A DNA stretch of 64,000 nucleotides from NCBI RefSeq assembly GCF_001263335.1, contig NZ_LGVW01000028.1, positions 62,001-126,000 on the forward strand, written 5' to 3'. The position numbers and the translations under genes were made by a program. A model generated the notes under the pieces. The model was given only the letters and a program-made list of their open reading frames with translations, made no database searches and had not been told where the DNA came from. Positions 1-10,451 of the stretch are shown here, piece by piece. Each line of letters opens with the position of its first letter. Within the stretch, counting starts at the first letter, position 1. Origin of the DNA: Dichelobacter nodosus. Its GTDB lineage: Bacteria > Pseudomonadota > Gammaproteobacteria > Cardiobacteriales > Cardiobacteriaceae.

Positions 1-857
1 ACGCATAACGCGCGCCAATCTTCTTGCGCGAATTGCTGTAAATACGCCACCACTTCCGTCCACGCGCCTAATACTTGCTGACGAATAGCGCCTGCTTTTC
101 CAGTCGCCGCGCTTTTTGCCGCGCCCGCTAACCAACCCGCCGGCGCAATATCGCCTGCAGCGCACCGCGCGCGCAACGTTTCATCAATTTCTTCAACGGC
201 AAAATGACTGTGCGAACCGCTTAACAGCGCCCGATCGCCGGAAATTAATTGCTGCCAACATTCTGCACTGCGGCGCGCATCGAGTTCGAGATTAAATAAA
301 TGCGCCCGCAAAGTAGACAACGTCATACTGCGTTCTGCGGCTTTTGCCGGCAAACGATTTTGCGCTACCCACGTTAACGCGCGTTCTAAATTATCCCGTC
401 CAAAACGTTGCTCCATAAAATAATTGGGCATGCCGTGCTGACGGATACGTTGCAACTGCTCGGCAATGATTTCCGGCGGCACCGTCACCGAACGCACGAT
501 AATATGAAAATAATTGGCGTTGTGCGTTCCGATGCGCAATTTTCTTTGATGATGCACGCGTTTCATGATTTGCCAGTATTCCGCGCCATATTCGCTGCGA
601 TCTGGTAGCCGTTCGCCGTATTTCGCCGGTAAACAAAGCCATTGGCGCGTCACCGCATGACGATCTTTTAAACCGCTGTGGCTGATTTCGCTTCTGCGCG
701 CTCCGGTTAATTTTGCCCATTGTTGTTCGACGAAAGCAGTATTCATACCGCGCTTTTCCACCCAACACCATAAATGTTCGCCCTGCCCCGTGAGTTCAAA
801 AGGCATGCGTTCTTCAACTTGAAAATCTTCGGGAATCGTTTTAATTGCGTTAGCCAT
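1..857 (-). CDS. truD: tRNA pseudouridine synthase TruD (C-terminus outside window)
   Basis: TruD converts U13 of certain tRNAs, such as tRNA-Glu, to pseudouridine in the cytoplasm. The frame opens at 857 and runs off the left edge, giving about 285 codons. Seen in the translation: the N-terminal IPEDFQVEE motif (residues 8-16), the catalytic loop GLKDRHAVTRQ with the presumed nucleophile Asp65, and PNYFMEQRFG (144-153), all TruD hallmarks. The start lies 7 nt after the stop of the upstream FadN-like gene, so the two are probably co-transcribed. The Shine-Dalgarno is weak. The end of the insertion domain and the C-terminus cannot be judged here. Confidence 0.93.
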   Translation of the reverse strand, partial: MANAIKTIPEDFQVEERMPFELTGQGEHLWCWVEKRGMNTAFVEQQWAKLTGARRSEISHSGLKDRHAVTRQWLCLPAKYGERLPDRSEYGAEYWQIMKRVHHQRKLRIGTHNANYFHIIVRSVTVPPEIIAEQLQRIRQHGMPNYFMEQRFGRDNLERALTWVAQNRLPAKAAERSMTLSTLRAHLFNLELDARRSAECWQQLISGDRALLSGSHSHFAVEEIDETLRARCAAGDIAPAGWLAGAAKSAATGKAGAIRQQVLGAWTEVVAYLQQFAQEDWRALC

Positions 858-864
858 GATTTTT

Positions 865-2985
865 TTATTGCACGCGGTGCGCGTATTTACGTTTACGCAA
901 AAATTTAACCGGTGTTACCAAATGACGGTTAAACATCGCTGCTTCTTCTTCTAAAAATTGCCGAAAAGACAAAATCGATTTTTGTTTCGGCGAACCCAAT
1001 AAACGCACACAATCGCAATATAACGCTTGCTGCGCACATTCGTGACTGCGTTTAAATAAATAATTCATTTCGTTTTTATTCAATTTATGAATGGGATAAC
1101 GCATCGGGCGCGCTTGTGGCATATCCATCCAAGCATCGGCAACGGATTGCGTAATATGTGGCAATTGCGAAGGATTCATCACCATACGATCGTGGCTACG
1201 CAAAATGCCAAAATCCCGCGCTGCGTGTACGCTATTAATGCCGCCGCTGCCAAATAAACACAATAAAACGGTATGAATTTGTAATAAACGTAATTCGGTG
1301 GATAAAGTCGGCAAACGATGCAGCCATTCAAACCACATGCCTCCTAACGGTGGCAAATCGTAATCCAACGCTTTCAAACGCCAAGATAAATCCACATCAC
1401 AAATAATGCGATCCGCCTGCATCATAATCGCGCAACCGTGATCAATTAACGCGCCGCTAATCGATAATACGACCGGTTGCGGCAACATACGCAGCGCCAC
1501 TAAAGTATCGCGTAATAATGCTTGCTCGGAGAGAAAATCAGCTTGATCGTCAACAATTTTGCCCCACTGCCGCATGCCGCCGAATTGTTTACCGTGGTGA
1601 TAAATCATCAAAGCATAACGGTTACAGCGGGCATCGTTAATCGTTGTATAAAGTTCCGATAAAACCGGCGGCAAAAATCCAAAAACTGGCTCCAGCGGTT
1701 GCCAAACCAATAAACGCTCTTGATAACACAAAGTGCGGCTATATTGCCCTTGATAAAACGGTTGACATTGCTCCGTAAAATCATCTTCTTGCTCGGAAAG
1801 CGTTTCTTTGCGCACGCGCCGGCGCCATAAATGAGATAACGGATAATGAACTTTTTCCTGATCGCGGTCGTATTTTGTGCTGCTGTAGACTTGTGCCGGT
1901 GAAAAATCTTGTAATAATTGGTATTGCGGCAACATCCAGCCAAAAGCATGTTGCAGAATCATATCAATTTGCTCGCCGCTGATGCGTTCTTGTTCAGCAA
2001 TATGCATTAAAAACTGCCACCAATCGCGCAAATAATTGGCGATAAATTGCGCTTCTGTGGTATTTAATTGACGCAACGCCGTCCAATTGCGGGTTTCTAA
2101 AATGATAAATAATTCTTCGTTAATCGTACCGCGCAGAATTTTATGCGGTTGAAACAACGTTTCTTCCGGCATTTCTAATAAATGACCGAAACGCTCGTGA
2201 TCGGAAGCGGAAATGCGTTGATATAGCGCCATAAAAGCATCGCGCCCCATTACGTGCAATTGATTACAAAACCCCTGCTGTTTACCCGTTAAATAAGCGG
2301 TAATGCGTTCTAAAGTGGTAGCGTCCAAACGCAATTGGCGCGCATGAAAAAAAGCGCTACAAATGGCAAACGTTAACATGCGTTTGGCAACAAAATTCGC
2401 GTTATCGGCAACGACGATGGGAATGGATCCCAAAATATTTTGCAAAAAATGCGTGATTTCTGCGAGTAACCGTTGTTCCGTGCGCGGCGTGGGAATGAGT
2501 TCAATTAAACGATGCAGGCGCGGTTGAAAGAAAAAATGCGCGCCAATAAAGCGCGGACGCAATCCCGCCGGCAAAGCTTGCGCCACTTCTTCAACGCAAT
2601 CCCCCATGCTTAACGATAAAATCGCCGCATTCTTAGCAAAAGCCGGCGCCAACCGCGAAAACCACGCTTGTTTTTCTCGAATATCGCCGTTGTAACATTC
2701 GATGATTAAATCGTGGTCGCGCAATTCGTGTTGATGATCGCGAACGTTGCGCGCTTCAATTAAAGTTACCGCTTCTTGTCCCGAAAAAGGTTGCGGGAAA
2801 AGTTGCAATAAATGATCAATTGCCAGCTCAATATCTTTTTCGGGATTTTCACCTTCCTGCGGTCGATCGTAGATTTTGACGCGCAACCCAATATTGGCAA
2901 ACAATGCCGCAATCAATGCGCCTTGTTCGGTTGCGCCCAAAATTGCCGGTTGCGTATAGAATTTATCGGAAAGCTGATAACTCAT
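865..2985 (-). CDS. Degenerate 3-hydroxyacyl-CoA dehydrogenase / enoyl-CoA hydratase fusion (FadN-like order)
   Basis: 706 aa. The N-terminal half (1-400) reads as a 3-hydroxyacyl-CoA dehydrogenase and the C-terminal half (about 430-640) as a crotonase fold. This dehydrogenase-first order is that of FadN rather than FadB. The active sites look eroded. The Rossmann GxGxxG has become GATEQG (17-22). His150 and Glu162 of the dehydrogenase dyad remain (GAHFFFQP, LIELI), but the Asn of the usual FxxNR motif is Lys201. In the crotonase part the glycine-rich oxyanion stretch is GALIDHG, and the acidic catalytic segment is not recognisable. It lies between proS (57 bp upstream) and truD. It may be a non-catalytic or altered-specificity protein. 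Family assignment is fairly sure; activity is doubtful. Confidence 0.75.
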   Translation of the reverse strand: MSYQLSDKFYTQPAILGATEQGALIAALFANIGLRVKIYDRPQEGENPEKDIELAIDHLLQLFPQPFSGQEAVTLIEARNVRDHQHELRDHDLIIECYNGDIREKQAWFSRLAPAFAKNAAILSLSMGDCVEEVAQALPAGLRPRFIGAHFFFQPRLHRLIELIPTPRTEQRLLAEITHFLQNILGSIPIVVADNANFVAKRMLTFAICSAFFHARQLRLDATTLERITAYLTGKQQGFCNQLHVMGRDAFMALYQRISASDHERFGHLLEMPEETLFQPHKILRGTINEELFIILETRNWTALRQLNTTEAQFIANYLRDWWQFLMHIAEQERISGEQIDMILQHAFGWMLPQYQLLQDFSPAQVYSSTKYDRDQEKVHYPLSHLWRRRVRKETLSEQEDDFTEQCQPFYQGQYSRTLCYQERLLVWQPLEPVFGFLPPVLSELYTTINDARCNRYALMIYHHGKQFGGMRQWGKIVDDQADFLSEQALLRDTLVALRMLPQPVVLSISGALIDHGCAIMMQADRIICDVDLSWRLKALDYDLPPLGGMWFEWLHRLPTLSTELRLLQIHTVLLCLFGSGGINSVHAARDFGILRSHDRMVMNPSQLPHITQSVADAWMDMPQARPMRYPIHKLNKNEMNYLFKRSHECAQQALYCDCVRLLGSPKQKSILSFRQFLEEEAAMFNRHLVTPVKFLRKRKYAHRVQ

Positions 2986-3042
2986 TCAAGAAATCCTTTA
3001 AATTCAAGCAACCGACCCAACGCTGAACCGCAAAAATTGCGT

Positions 3043-4761
3043 TTAGTGTTTTTCTTCTGCACAAAATTGGGCAACAATTTCTTCAAGAGAAATATGGAAG
3101 GTTTCTTGCTCGTTACGGCGTTTAAATTCAACGCTGCCCGTTGCCAACGTTTTATCCGAAATCACAATCCGCGCTGGAATGCCGATTAAATCAATATCTG
3201 CAAACATTACGCCCGCGCGGCGATTGCGGTCATCTAAAACCACGTCCACGCCAGCTTGCAAAAATTTTTGATATAACGCTTCGGCAGCATCGCGCACGGC
3301 TTCGGATTTATCAGCATTAATCGGCAAAATCGCAACGCTAAACGGCGCCAATTCTTTTGACCAAATAATGCCGTTTTCATCATGATTTTGTTCAATCGCA
3401 GCAGCAATAACGCGCGTTACGCCAATGCCGTAGCAGCCCATCAGCGGCGTGCATAAAGTTCCATCTTCGAGCGGCACGGTAAGATTCATCGCTTTGGAAT
3501 ATTTTTCGCCTAATTGGAACACGTGCCCCACTTCAATGCCACGACGAATTAATAAAGTGCCCTGACCGTCAGGAGAAGGATCGCCTTCAACAACGTTACG
3601 AATATCGGCAGTGCGCGTGATTTCAGCATCGCGCTCCCAGTTGACGTTGAAATAGTGATAACCGTCTTCATTCGCACCGACCACAAAATCAGCACAAATC
3701 GCGGCGCTGTGATCCACAATAACGGGCACGGATAAGGCTTTTAAACCGACTGGTCCTAAAGAACCAAAACCAGCGCCCATTAATCCGCGCACTTTGCTTT
3801 CTTCAGCAAGCGAGAAAGGTTTTGCCACTTCCGGCAATTGTTCGGCTTTAATCGTATTTAATTCGTGATCGCCGCGCAAAACCAGCGCCACGATGCCGCC
3901 GTCAGCGCCTTCAACCAGTAAAGTTTTTAAAGTTTTTTCAATCGGCAATTGATAGCGTTCAACTAATTGCGCAATTGTTTTGCAATCTGGCGTTGCGCGT
4001 TTCTCCATCTCCAAACTGGGCGCCGGACGCGGTTTGGTCGGCGGCAATGCTTCTGCTTTTTCAATGTTGGCGGCGTAATCACTGGCATTGGAAAAGGCGA
4101 TGCTGTCTTCTCCGGTTTCAGCGAGCACGTGAAATTCATGGGAACCGGTACCACCGATGGCGCCGTTATCAGCAATCACCGGTCGATAATTTAATCCCAA
4201 ACGATCAAAAATCCGACAATAGGCGTCGTACATTTTTTGATAAGAATTCTTCATGCCGGCAACGTCTAAATCGAAAGAGTAGCCGTCTTTCATCACGAAT
4301 TCTCGCCCGCGCATGACGCCAAATCGCGGACGGATTTCATCGCGAAATTTGGTTTGAATTTGATAGAGATTAACGGGCAATTGTTTATAACTGCTCAAAT
4401 CCCGACGCACTAAATCGGTAACGACTTCTTCATGCGTCGGTCCGATGCAATAATCGCGCTGATGCCGATCAATAAAACGCTGTAATTCAGGACCATAAGC
4501 ATGCCAACGTCCGGATTCTTGCCATAATTCCGCCGGTTGCGCTGCCGGCATCACTACTTCTAAAGCGCCCGCGCGATCCATTTCTTCACGAATAATGGCG
4601 CTTACTTTATTTAATACCCGTAATCCCAACGGCAGCCATGAATAAATGCCGACCGCAGTTTGACGAATCATGCCGGCGCGCAGCATTAATTGATGACTGA
4701 TCACTTCCGCTTCTGCTGGACTTTCTTTTTTTGTTACTAACCAAAATTGCGATAATCTCAT
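3043..4761 (-). CDS. proS: Prolyl-tRNA synthetase, bacterial type with editing insertion
   Basis: 572 aa class IIa aminoacyl-tRNA synthetase that charges tRNA-Pro. The start [13 protein letters not shown] matches the family N-terminus and has AAGGAC five bases upstream; a longer frame from 4791 would add ten atypical residues. The core contains the motif-2 region [16 protein letters not shown] and the CYGIGVTRV motif near residue 450. The intervening segment of roughly 220-400 is the INS editing domain, which hydrolyses Ala-tRNA-Pro. The C-terminal anticodon-binding domain is complete. Length is normal for ProS. The FadN-like gene and truD follow on the same strand. Confidence 0.97.
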   Translation of the reverse strand: MRLSQFWLVTKKESPAEAEVISHQLMLRAGMIRQTAVGIYSWLPLGLRVLNKVSAIIREEMDRAGALEVVMPAAQPAELWQESGRWHAYGPELQRFIDRHQRDYCIGPTHEEVVTDLVRRDLSSYKQLPVNLYQIQTKFRDEIRPRFGVMRGREFVMKDGYSFDLDVAGMKNSYQKMYDAYCRIFDRLGLNYRPVIADNGAIGGTGSHEFHVLAETGEDSIAFSNASDYAANIEKAEALPPTKPRPAPSLEMEKRATPDCKTIAQLVERYQLPIEKTLKTLLVEGADGGIVALVLRGDHELNTIKAEQLPEVAKPFSLAEESKVRGLMGAGFGSLGPVGLKALSVPVIVDHSAAICADFVVGANEDGYHYFNVNWERDAEITRTADIRNVVEGDPSPDGQGTLLIRRGIEVGHVFQLGEKYSKAMNLTVPLEDGTLCTPLMGCYGIGVTRVIAAAIEQNHDENGIIWSKELAPFSVAILPINADKSEAVRDAAEALYQKFLQAGVDVVLDDRNRRAGVMFADIDLIGIPARIVISDKTLATGSVEFKRRNEQETFHISLEEIVAQFCAEEKH

Positions 4762-4799
4762 TTTTGTCCTTAAAAATAGGTTATAAGCCAATGCAATAA

Positions 4800-4822
4800 A
4801 GACCGTACATCACGCACAGTCT
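4800..4822 (-). terminator. Possible terminator upstream of proS
   Basis: On the minus strand AGACTGTGC pairs with GTACGGTCT (two G-U pairs) around loop GTGAT and is followed by TTTATTG. It lies downstream of the secreted DUF4124-type gene. The U-run is short, so termination may be partial. Confidence 0.4.
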
Positions 4823-4930
4823 CTATTTGTTTTATGATTTAAATTTCTACGGCGAAACGCACAGCAAAATCGAGGAAGTTTGAAATTAAGATCCCGTCTT
4901 TTAACGCTGCAACATATGCACCCAATTCAA

Positions 4931-5431
4931 TTACTGTTGACTACAATAAGTTTCTATTTCAGATTGTGTTTGTTCTAGGCGTTGCGCGATCATCTCGGGT
5001 GATAATGGAACAGCATTGCCGTTGCCGTCATCTTCATAAACGGTTTGTTTGCCTTGCAATATTGCTAAATAATGCCGCGCTTGATCGCAATTCTTTTTTC
5101 TCCACGCTTTTTCTTCCGCAGACATTTTGCCGTTATTGCTTGAATCGCTGCTGATTTCGACGTTAGGGTCACTACTTTCAAAACTACGCAACGGACGAAT
5201 AATATTGTGCTCACCGATGCGTTCTTGCGATAATTCCATGCCTTGCTTATTCAATACGATATAAGCTTCAATGCCGCGCGGTGGACGTTTGCCGTAGTGA
5301 ACTTTACCGCCCTCCGTCCATTTATAAACAACATCATCTCTGTTTTGCAAGTGAGAAGGAACACTTTGAGCCCATACAGGCGTGAGCATCATGCCCATAA
5401 ACAAAACAGCAGCAACTAGAGTTCTTTTCAT
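4931..5431 (-). CDS. Small secreted protein with DUF4124-like N-terminal domain
   Basis: 166 aa from the internal Met chosen here, which puts the signal peptide MKRTLVAAVLFMG at the N-terminus with probable cleavage after VWA. A GGA-containing Shine-Dalgarno lies about nine bases upstream; the frame could begin at 5461. Just after cleavage comes VVYKWTEGGKVHYGKRPPRG, which fits the DUF4124 pattern (YKW, acidic/Gly turn, Y, PP). The C-terminal 70 residues are charged and probably helical, with two Cys. A periplasmic location is inferred. No function is assigned. The next gene on this strand is proS, beyond a weak hairpin. Confidence 0.65.
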   Translation of the reverse strand: MKRTLVAAVLFMGMMLTPVWAQSVPSHLQNRDDVVYKWTEGGKVHYGKRPPRGIEAYIVLNKQGMELSQERIGEHNIIRPLRSFESSDPNVEISSDSSNNGKMSAEEKAWRKKNCDQARHYLAILQGKQTVYEDDGNGNAVPLSPEMIAQRLEQTQSEIETYCSQQ

Positions 5432-5567
5432 GATGGCTGATCCTTTTTTTAAAATAAACATAACGCTTACGCAGCGCTCGTTTCTAGCATAGCACGATTT
5501 GAGAATCTGCGGCTATGTCAAAATGAAAATGATTTATCCTTACGCCATGATATCGCAAGCATTATTT

Positions 5568-6140
5568 TCATTTAGAAAACAAAGATTCTTTAGACATCAC
5601 ATCAACGATCGATGCCAAAGCCGATTGTATTTCCAAATCATCTTGCGCTTGAATTTGCGATTCAATATCGGCGGAATATTTGCGCAATTGTTCCAAAGTA
5701 GCGGTTAAACGCGTTTTTTCATTTGTAGCGAATTGATCGTTTGCAGCGATTAATGCTTGCGCTTGCCCCAACCATTGTGACAATTCCTGCGCCGCGGAAA
5801 GCTGTTGAGAAAAATCTTCCGACGTTTCTAAAACATGAACTTGCTTTTTAATTGCCGCAACCGTTTGCGCAATATCCATATCAGGATTTACCACAACCGC
5901 TTCAGATAACGCGCGAGAAGGCGCTTCAATTACCGTTTGCTCAACGCTAGGTTCAACGCTGGTTGTAGTGCCAATTAACGTTGCCGTGCCATCTTTAACT
6001 TCGGTTAACGTCACCGTTTTTTTGGTTACCGTTTCCACGGTTACTTTTGAATGAGGACGCGGTTCGGCAGAATCAGTCACACTTTGTGCACCCGCGCACA
6101 CCGTTACCATCATCATTGCTGTGAAAAACATTTTTTTCAT
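5568..6140 (-). CDS. Secreted protein of unknown function, Thr/Val-rich
   Basis: 190 aa. A signal peptide (residues 1 to about 18, MKKMFFTAMMMVTVCAGA) precedes a Thr/Val-rich strand-like region (30-70) and a helical, Gln/Ala-rich C-terminal half (85-185). TAAGGAGCAGGTT before the ATG gives a strong Shine-Dalgarno. I do not recognise the family. It lies between glmU (49 bp upstream on the same strand) and the DUF4124-type gene, both on the minus strand. The protein is probably periplasmic; there is no lipobox and no transmembrane segment after the signal peptide. Confidence 0.6.
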   Translation of the reverse strand: MKKMFFTAMMMVTVCAGAQSVTDSAEPRPHSKVTVETVTKKTVTLTEVKDGTATLIGTTTSVEPSVEQTVIEAPSRALSEAVVVNPDMDIAQTVAAIKKQVHVLETSEDFSQQLSAAQELSQWLGQAQALIAANDQFATNEKTRLTATLEQLRKYSADIESQIQAQDDLEIQSALASIVDVMSKESLFSK

Positions 6141-6189
6141 AACCTGCTCCTTATTTACAATGGATTATAGATGCAAAATGAACGCTGAT

Positions 6190-7590
6190 TTATGCGTCAT
6201 TTTTATGCTCTTTCTTTTTTTGGGGACGGCGCCAATGTTCAATTTGGGTTAATTTTGGACGCGTCAGCGCTAAAGTATCCGCGGCAACATCACGCGTAAT
6301 CACCGATCCCGCGCCAATAGTTGCGCCATTTTTAATGGTAACCGGCGCCACTAATGCCGTATTTGAACCGATAAAAACGTGATCGCCAATAAAAGTTGGG
6401 TGTTTTGCCGCGCCATCATAATTGCACGTAATCGTGCCCGCGCCCACATTAACTTTTGCGCCAATATGCGCATCGCCGATGTAACTCAAATGGTTCACTT
6501 TACTTTCTTGACCAATTTTTGCCGCTTTAATTTCAACAAAATTGCCGATTTTTCCGCCGTCAGCAATTACAGTTTGCGGACGAATGCGCGCAAAAGGTCC
6601 AATATCAGCTTGCGCGCCAATAGTTGCCGTATCAATCACGCTATGACTGCGAATAATGGTGTTGCGACCAATTTCGCAATCTTTTAAACAACAACCGCTT
6701 TCAATCGTTACACCGTCACCAATCACAACCGTTCCTTTTAAAAAAACGTTCGGTTCAATAACAACATCAGCGCCCGCAATAACCGTGCCATGAATATCAA
6801 TCCGATTGGGATCAATTAGCGTTACGCCTTGAGCAAATAATTCCTGCACTTTTCGTTGACGATACACTGCTTCGAGCGCCGCTAATTGCGCGCGATCATT
6901 GGCGCCCATTGCTTCATCAGCGGATTCCAAACAAAAACTCTCGATAAAATGACCGTCCCGCGCAATCAGTTCCACCAAATCGGATAAATAAAATTCACCT
7001 TGAGCGTTATGATTTTCCAAACGCGGCAAATAAGTTAACAACCATTCTTGTTTAACCGCCATCACGCCAACGTTAATTTCACGAATATTTTTTTGTTCAC
7101 GATTAGCATCTTTTTCTTCGACAATCGCGCACACGCCGCCCGTTTCATCATGAATGATGCGTCCATAACCAAAAGGATTTTCCATTTGTGCGGTGAGAAT
7201 TGCAAAACCATGTTGAGCCGCCGAATGAAGCAATTGTTGCAAAGTGTGCGGACGAATTAAGGGAATATCAGCAAACGCAATTAACGTTAAATCATGCTGT
7301 TCGATTAACGCGGTGGCGCTTTTTACGGCGTCCCCCGTTCCCAATTGTTGCTCTTGTTTTACCCAAAAAACATTAGGAAAATCAGCTTTTAACGCCGCCT
7401 GCAATGCTTCACCGCGATAACCATAAACAATCGCTTGATGCGTTAACAGATTCGTTTCTTGCATCGATGCAAGTAAATGCGCAATCATCGGTTTACCACC
7501 GATCATTTGTAATGCTTTCGATTGGTTTGAACGCATTCTTGTTCCCATTCCAGCCGCTAAAACCAAACCTAATACGGATTTATGAAGCAT
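6190..7590 (-). CDS. glmU: Bifunctional UDP-GlcNAc pyrophosphorylase / GlcN-1-P acetyltransferase
   Basis: 466 aa, normal GlmU length. It acetylates glucosamine-1-phosphate and then uridylylates it to UDP-GlcNAc, the precursor of peptidoglycan and lipid A. The N-terminal nucleotidyltransferase carries LVLAAGMGTRM (10-20) and the downstream QLGTGDAV motif. The C-terminal half is a left-handed beta helix of hexapeptide repeats ending in the acetyltransferase region (NVGAGTITCNYDG, about 385-397). GGGAT precedes the ATG. It begins just beyond the atp operon terminator, so it should have its own promoter in 7591-7672. The last residues are basic (RRPQKKKEHKND). Confidence 0.97.
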   Translation of the reverse strand: MLHKSVLGLVLAAGMGTRMRSNQSKALQMIGGKPMIAHLLASMQETNLLTHQAIVYGYRGEALQAALKADFPNVFWVKQEQQLGTGDAVKSATALIEQHDLTLIAFADIPLIRPHTLQQLLHSAAQHGFAILTAQMENPFGYGRIIHDETGGVCAIVEEKDANREQKNIREINVGVMAVKQEWLLTYLPRLENHNAQGEFYLSDLVELIARDGHFIESFCLESADEAMGANDRAQLAALEAVYRQRKVQELFAQGVTLIDPNRIDIHGTVIAGADVVIEPNVFLKGTVVIGDGVTIESGCCLKDCEIGRNTIIRSHSVIDTATIGAQADIGPFARIRPQTVIADGGKIGNFVEIKAAKIGQESKVNHLSYIGDAHIGAKVNVGAGTITCNYDGAAKHPTFIGDHVFIGSNTALVAPVTIKNGATIGAGSVITRDVAADTLALTRPKLTQIEHWRRPQKKKEHKNDA

Positions 7591-7672
7591 AATTTTATCC
7601 CAATACTTTTTAGGCGCGGTATTTTACCACGAGATGCAAAAAAGTATTTTTCTATAAAAATCAAACAAATAA

Positions 7673-7698
7673 AAACGCCGACGGCTTTGTCGGCGTTT
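7673..7698 (-). terminator. Rho-independent terminator of the atp operon
   Basis: A perfect 10-bp stem AAACGCCGAC/GTCGGCGTTT with loop AAAGCC (minus strand) is followed by TTATTTG. It lies 17 bp after the atpC stop. Confidence 0.92.
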
Positions 7699-7715
7699 CA
7701 TTTACCCTTAATGCG

Positions 7716-8150
7716 TTATTGACGATGCCGCCGAATTGCCGCCAATTGAGCGGTCAATTGCACGAGTTCAATTTGCATTTTTTCATAATTTTTCATTCTC
7801 TCATAATTAATCTCACCATCTGGAGATTTAATGAGTTTTTCAGCGCGGGCTTTGGCTTCCTTAATTTTCTCTTCATCAAGTTCCGCGGCGCGCGCGGCTT
7901 CGTCAGCAAGAATAATTGTTTGTTTAGATTGAACTTCGATAAATCCCCCCGAAACATACAACACTTCTTCTTCACCATCGCTTTTGGTCAGGCGCACTTG
8001 TCCTGGTTTCAACGTTGCTATCAACGGAATATGATTAGACAAAATTCCCAATTCGCCATACTCCGCCGGCGCAACAATTTGCACCACTTCACCACTAAAT
8101 AAAGCGCGATCCGGACTGACGATATAAACTTGAAAAGGAGTACTCATCAT
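7716..8150 (-). CDS. atpC: F1Fo ATP synthase epsilon subunit
   Basis: 144 aa. Epsilon couples the central stalk to the c-ring and can inhibit ATP hydrolysis. The N-terminal beta-sandwich (FQVYIVSPDRALFSGEV, LGILSNHIPL, VSGGFIEVQ) and C-terminal helical hairpin are both present. Two adjacent ATGs follow AAAGGCGGCG; the first, taken here, is 5 nt from the AAGG core. It is the last gene of atpIBEFHAGDC, 8 bp after atpD, and ends at a strong terminator. Confidence 0.96.
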   Translation of the reverse strand: MMSTPFQVYIVSPDRALFSGEVVQIVAPAEYGELGILSNHIPLIATLKPGQVRLTKSDGEEEVLYVSGGFIEVQSKQTIILADEAARAAELDEEKIKEAKARAEKLIKSPDGEINYERMKNYEKMQIELVQLTAQLAAIRRHRQ

Positions 8151-8158
8151 CGCCGCCT

Positions 8159-9550
<1,392 letters not shown>

Positions 9551-9572
9551 TTATAAAACCTCTTTCAATGTA

Positions 9573-10442
9573 TTAAACCGCATCTGCGCCGGCGACAATT
9601 TCAGTTAATTCTTGGGTAATCGCTGTTTGTCGTGCTTTATTGTATTTCAACTGCAATTCTTTAATTAACGCGCCGGCATTGTCAGAAGCGCTTTTCATCG
9701 CCAACATGCGTGCCGACATTTCACAAGCAATATTTTCCGCAACCGCTTGTTTTACCGTAAATTCTAAGTATCTTTTCAATAGAGTGTCCAAAATACTTTC
9801 TGCATTGGGTTCATAAATATAATCCCAAGCATGTTTTGCGGTCATACCATCGGCAAATTGCACCGATGCAGGCAATAATTGGGTAATTGTTGGTTTTTGC
9901 GTCATCGCGTTTTCAAACACATTGCCAACAATGTAAATTTTTTGAATTTCCCCACGATTAAAGCCTTCAATCATCGGATAAATTGCGCCGATGAGTTCGT
10001 GTGTTTGCGGTTCTTCAGGATAATTTTCAATGGTTGATAACAACGGTACTTGTGCACGATTTAAAAAAGCCACACCTTTGCGCCCAAACACGGTTGCCAC
10101 AATCTTGTGACCTTTTTTTTGCTCGCCGCATATATGCTGCCAAAGCGTTTTAAACAAATTAATATTTAATCCACCGCATAATCCCCGATCGGTGGAAATA
10201 ACAATATAACCAACCGTCTCCACCTTTTCTGGTTTAACCAAAAAAGGGTGCAGCGTACTCGAAGAAGCACGCACCAAGTGTGCGATAACGCGTTGAATAT
10301 GTTCGGCATAAGGTCTACCGCCGCGCATATAATTTTGCACGCGCCGCACTTTTGATGCGGCAACCATTTCCATCGCTTTTGTTATTTTTTGCGTACTTTT
10401 AACGCTTTTTATCTGACTGCGGATTTCTTTGGCATTTGACAT
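9573..10442 (-). CDS. atpG: F1Fo ATP synthase gamma subunit (central stalk)
   Basis: 289 aa. Gamma rotates inside the alpha3beta3 ring. The N-terminal KEIRSQIKSVKSTQKITKAM and the C-terminal EMSARMLAMKSASDNAGALI helix, the coiled-coil halves of the stalk, are both clear, with STDRGLCGGLN between. Start MSNAKEIRSQ is 9 bp after the atpA stop. Confidence 0.97.
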   Translation of the reverse strand: MSNAKEIRSQIKSVKSTQKITKAMEMVAASKVRRVQNYMRGGRPYAEHIQRVIAHLVRASSSTLHPFLVKPEKVETVGYIVISTDRGLCGGLNINLFKTLWQHICGEQKKGHKIVATVFGRKGVAFLNRAQVPLLSTIENYPEEPQTHELIGAIYPMIEGFNRGEIQKIYIVGNVFENAMTQKPTITQLLPASVQFADGMTAKHAWDYIYEPNAESILDTLLKRYLEFTVKQAVAENIACEMSARMLAMKSASDNAGALIKELQLKYNKARQTAITQELTEIVAGADAV

Positions 10443-10451
10443 AACAAATCC

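Noticed and set aside
391-771. 126-codon minus-strand frame near the left edge
   Set aside because: The overlapping frame from 857 encodes TruD with its catalytic motifs; this one is a shadow.
4126-4140. CACGTGAAA as half of a parS site in proS
   Set aside because: Only half of the 16-bp palindrome matches and it lies in a coding region.
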